From: Phlegmacium glaucopus
Lineage: Eukaryota; Basidiomycota; Agaricomycetes; Agaricales; Cortinariaceae
Assembly (NCBI GenBank): GCA_015039465.1
Contig: MU130365.1
Span: forward strand, 76,039-92,785
Length of the DNA stretch: 16,747 nt
Direction of reading: 5' to 3'
Made by a program: the position numbers and the translations under genes. The first letter of the stretch is position 1; every line of letters begins with the position of its first letter. This document shows positions 15,662-16,747 of the stretch, one piece after another. The notes beneath the pieces are model-generated. The model worked only from the letters and a program-made list of their open reading frames with translations. It did no database searches and had not been told where the DNA came from.

Positions 15662-16747
15662 AAAGCTTTGGTGAAGGATATAGATGATGGAGCATTTGAA
15701 AAAGTTCTTGCAATGGTTTACACTATTGAATTCCAGAAGCGTGGCCTTCCCCACATGCATCTCCTCCTTTTCCTTCATCCAGATGACAAAATTCATGATG
15801 CAGCCCAAGTCGACTCTATTGTCTCTGCTCAGATTCCAGATCCTGAGCTCCATCCTCTTCTATATGAGCCTGTCACCACCTGCATGCTTCATGGACCCTG
15901 TGGAGATGATAAACCTAATGCACCTTGCAGGGTTGCTGGAAAATGCAGCAAGCATTACCCTAAGGAGTTTAGTGATCATACTATAATGGGTGAAAATGGT
16001 TATCCAAAGTATGCCAGGCCTGATAATGGACGTGTGGTTGTGAAAAATGGTCACACATATGACAACAGAGATGTCATTCCATACAATCCTTATTTTTCTG
16101 CCAAGTAAGTATTATTCTCTTGATTTTTTTAAAAATTTATTAATTGATTGCCAGACATAATTGTCATATCAATGTTGAAATCTGTGCTACCGTTGAAGCT
16201 GTCAGGTACATTCACAAGTACATTTACAAAGGCCACAACCGCACAACCCTGGAGTTTTGTGATGACCAGAATCGTGATGAAGTCAAGGAGTACTTGGATG
16301 CACGCTACATTGGATCAGTTGAAAGCTGCTATCATATCTTTGAATTTGTCATGCATGCTGAAAAACCCACCGTTTACCGACTTCCTGTTCATTTGGAAGA
16401 TCAGCAATTGGTGTACTTTGGTCCAGATGACAATGCTGATGAGGTTGTGGAGAGGGGTGAAACCAGGGACACTGCTCTTACTGCTTGGTTTAAAATCAAT
16501 GAATCCAATCCTGATGCCAGAAACACTACTTACCAGAACTTTCCTCAGACTTGGGTATATGATACAAAGACAAAGAAGTGGAAGCCTAGACATAAAGGAT
16601 ATGCAATTGGTCGGCTGTATTTTGCTTCACCATCTTCAGGGGAGCGGTTTTATCTTCGAACCCTTCTTACTGTGGTTCCAGGTGCCACTTCCTTTGCTCA
16701 TTTACGCACAGTCAATGGTATCCAATATGTCACATTCAAAGAGGCAT
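15662..16747 (+). pseudogene. Helitron Rep domain (HUH and two-Tyr motifs), 3' part, cut by window edge
   Basis: Continues the frame of 13386-13589: KALVKDIDDGAFEKVLAMVY, then TIEFQKRGLPHMHLLLFL, where HMH (15752-15760) is the metal-binding HUH motif. Next come APCRVAGKCSKHYPKEF and NGYPKYARPDNGR. A 50-nt intron (16105-16154, GTAAGT..TGCCAG) splits the codon for Lys before HNCHINVEICATVEAVR. YIHKYIYKGHNR (16207 onward) carries the two catalytic Tyr four residues apart that nick and join DNA during rolling-circle transposition. Later blocks are EYLDARYIGSVESCYHIFEF, GYAIGRLYFASPSSGERFYL and RTLLTVVPGATSFAHLRTVN. No stop or frameshift is seen here, so this part is well preserved; the Pif1-type helicase should follow outside the window. 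Without the upstream insertions it would be one protein; as it stands it is split. Confidence 0.88.

Larger units (their letters stand above)
10381..16747 (+). mobile_element. Helitron (rolling-circle transposon), 5' portion, interrupted twice
   Basis: Three colinear plus-strand pieces encode successive parts of a fungal Helitron Rep/helicase protein: a Pro-rich N-terminus with the CPHC..LPPFPP block, the FLTMTANPNWPEI block, and the HUH plus two-Tyr Rep domain. Helitrons move by a rolling-circle mechanism using a HUH nuclease fused to a Pif1-like helicase. The helicase motifs and the 3' hairpin/CTRR end would lie beyond the window. I could not find the 5' TC terminus; the start given is only the left edge of the recognised gene. 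The Rep part is interrupted between 12497 and 13385 and between 13590 and 15661. Confidence 0.82.

Noticed and set aside
15426..15853. Minus-strand frames of 95 and 98 codons
   Set aside because: They cross the right arm repeats, the inverted repeat and the Helitron exon in antisense; chance frames.

Overview
This window looks like repeat-rich accessory DNA from a filamentous basidiomycete, most likely an Agaricomycete. The evidence is many short introns (about 39-60 nt) with GTATG/GTAAG donors and YAG acceptors, plus protein families I associate with mushroom genomes: a Plavaka/KDZ-type transposase, a fungal Helitron and a Tad/jockey-like LINE. I see no intact host housekeeping gene. No database search was run; family names rest on recognised motifs.

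Layout. (1) 1-461 (-): a fragment of a non-LTR retrotransposon ORF2 running into an RNase H domain, which stops next to the following element. (2) 466-7709: one ~7.2 kb DNA transposon bounded by 18-bp perfect terminal inverted repeats (TACATCAGGAAAACTACA), with ACTTG/CAAGT-rich subterminal zones at both ends. Inside, a Plavaka-type transposase is present in three blocks in the wrong order: C-terminal part 901-2174 (+), central part 3223-4268 (+), N-terminal zinc-finger part 5076-4297 (-). The breaks fall in or next to introns. Between the blocks is an unrecognised acidic/Ser-rich gene (2415-3209), and to their right is a second, eroded multi-exon gene (5424-7496). Stops and frameshifts show the element cannot supply its own transposase. 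(3) 7710-10437: about 2.7 kb without a supported gene, holding a ~42-bp minisatellite and some small repeats. (4) 10438 to the window end: a Helitron Rep/helicase gene (+), seen in three pieces (10438-12496, 13386-13589, 15662-16747). It is interrupted by two insertions or replacements and runs off the right edge before the helicase motifs.

The two interruptions are the most unusual part. The second (13590-15653) is a 2,064-bp element with no coding sequence. It is flanked by a perfect 8-bp target duplication (AGAAAAGG), and removing it with one copy rejoins the Helitron reading frame exactly. It has 33-bp terminal inverted repeats (30/33), arms packed with ATTCCTGG motifs, and a core of repeated modules: an AT-rich lead, a C-run/GTGA/G-run hairpin, then GTCGTC- or GGTGGT-rich DNA. 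The first (about 12497-13367) has one such hairpin in the opposite orientation, followed by about 28 units of an almost exact 20-bp repeat whose core alternates between two palindromes, TAGGCGCCTA and TACACGTGTA. Related GTCGTC/ACGTGT units occur inside the second element, so the two insertions probably belong to one undescribed family of non-coding, hairpin-rich mobile DNA.

Inferred history: the ~7.2 kb transposon lies directly beside a LINE fragment; the Helitron was frameshifted, lost much of its N-terminal Rep-adjacent domain where the palindrome array now sits, and took in the 2-kb element at a precise site.
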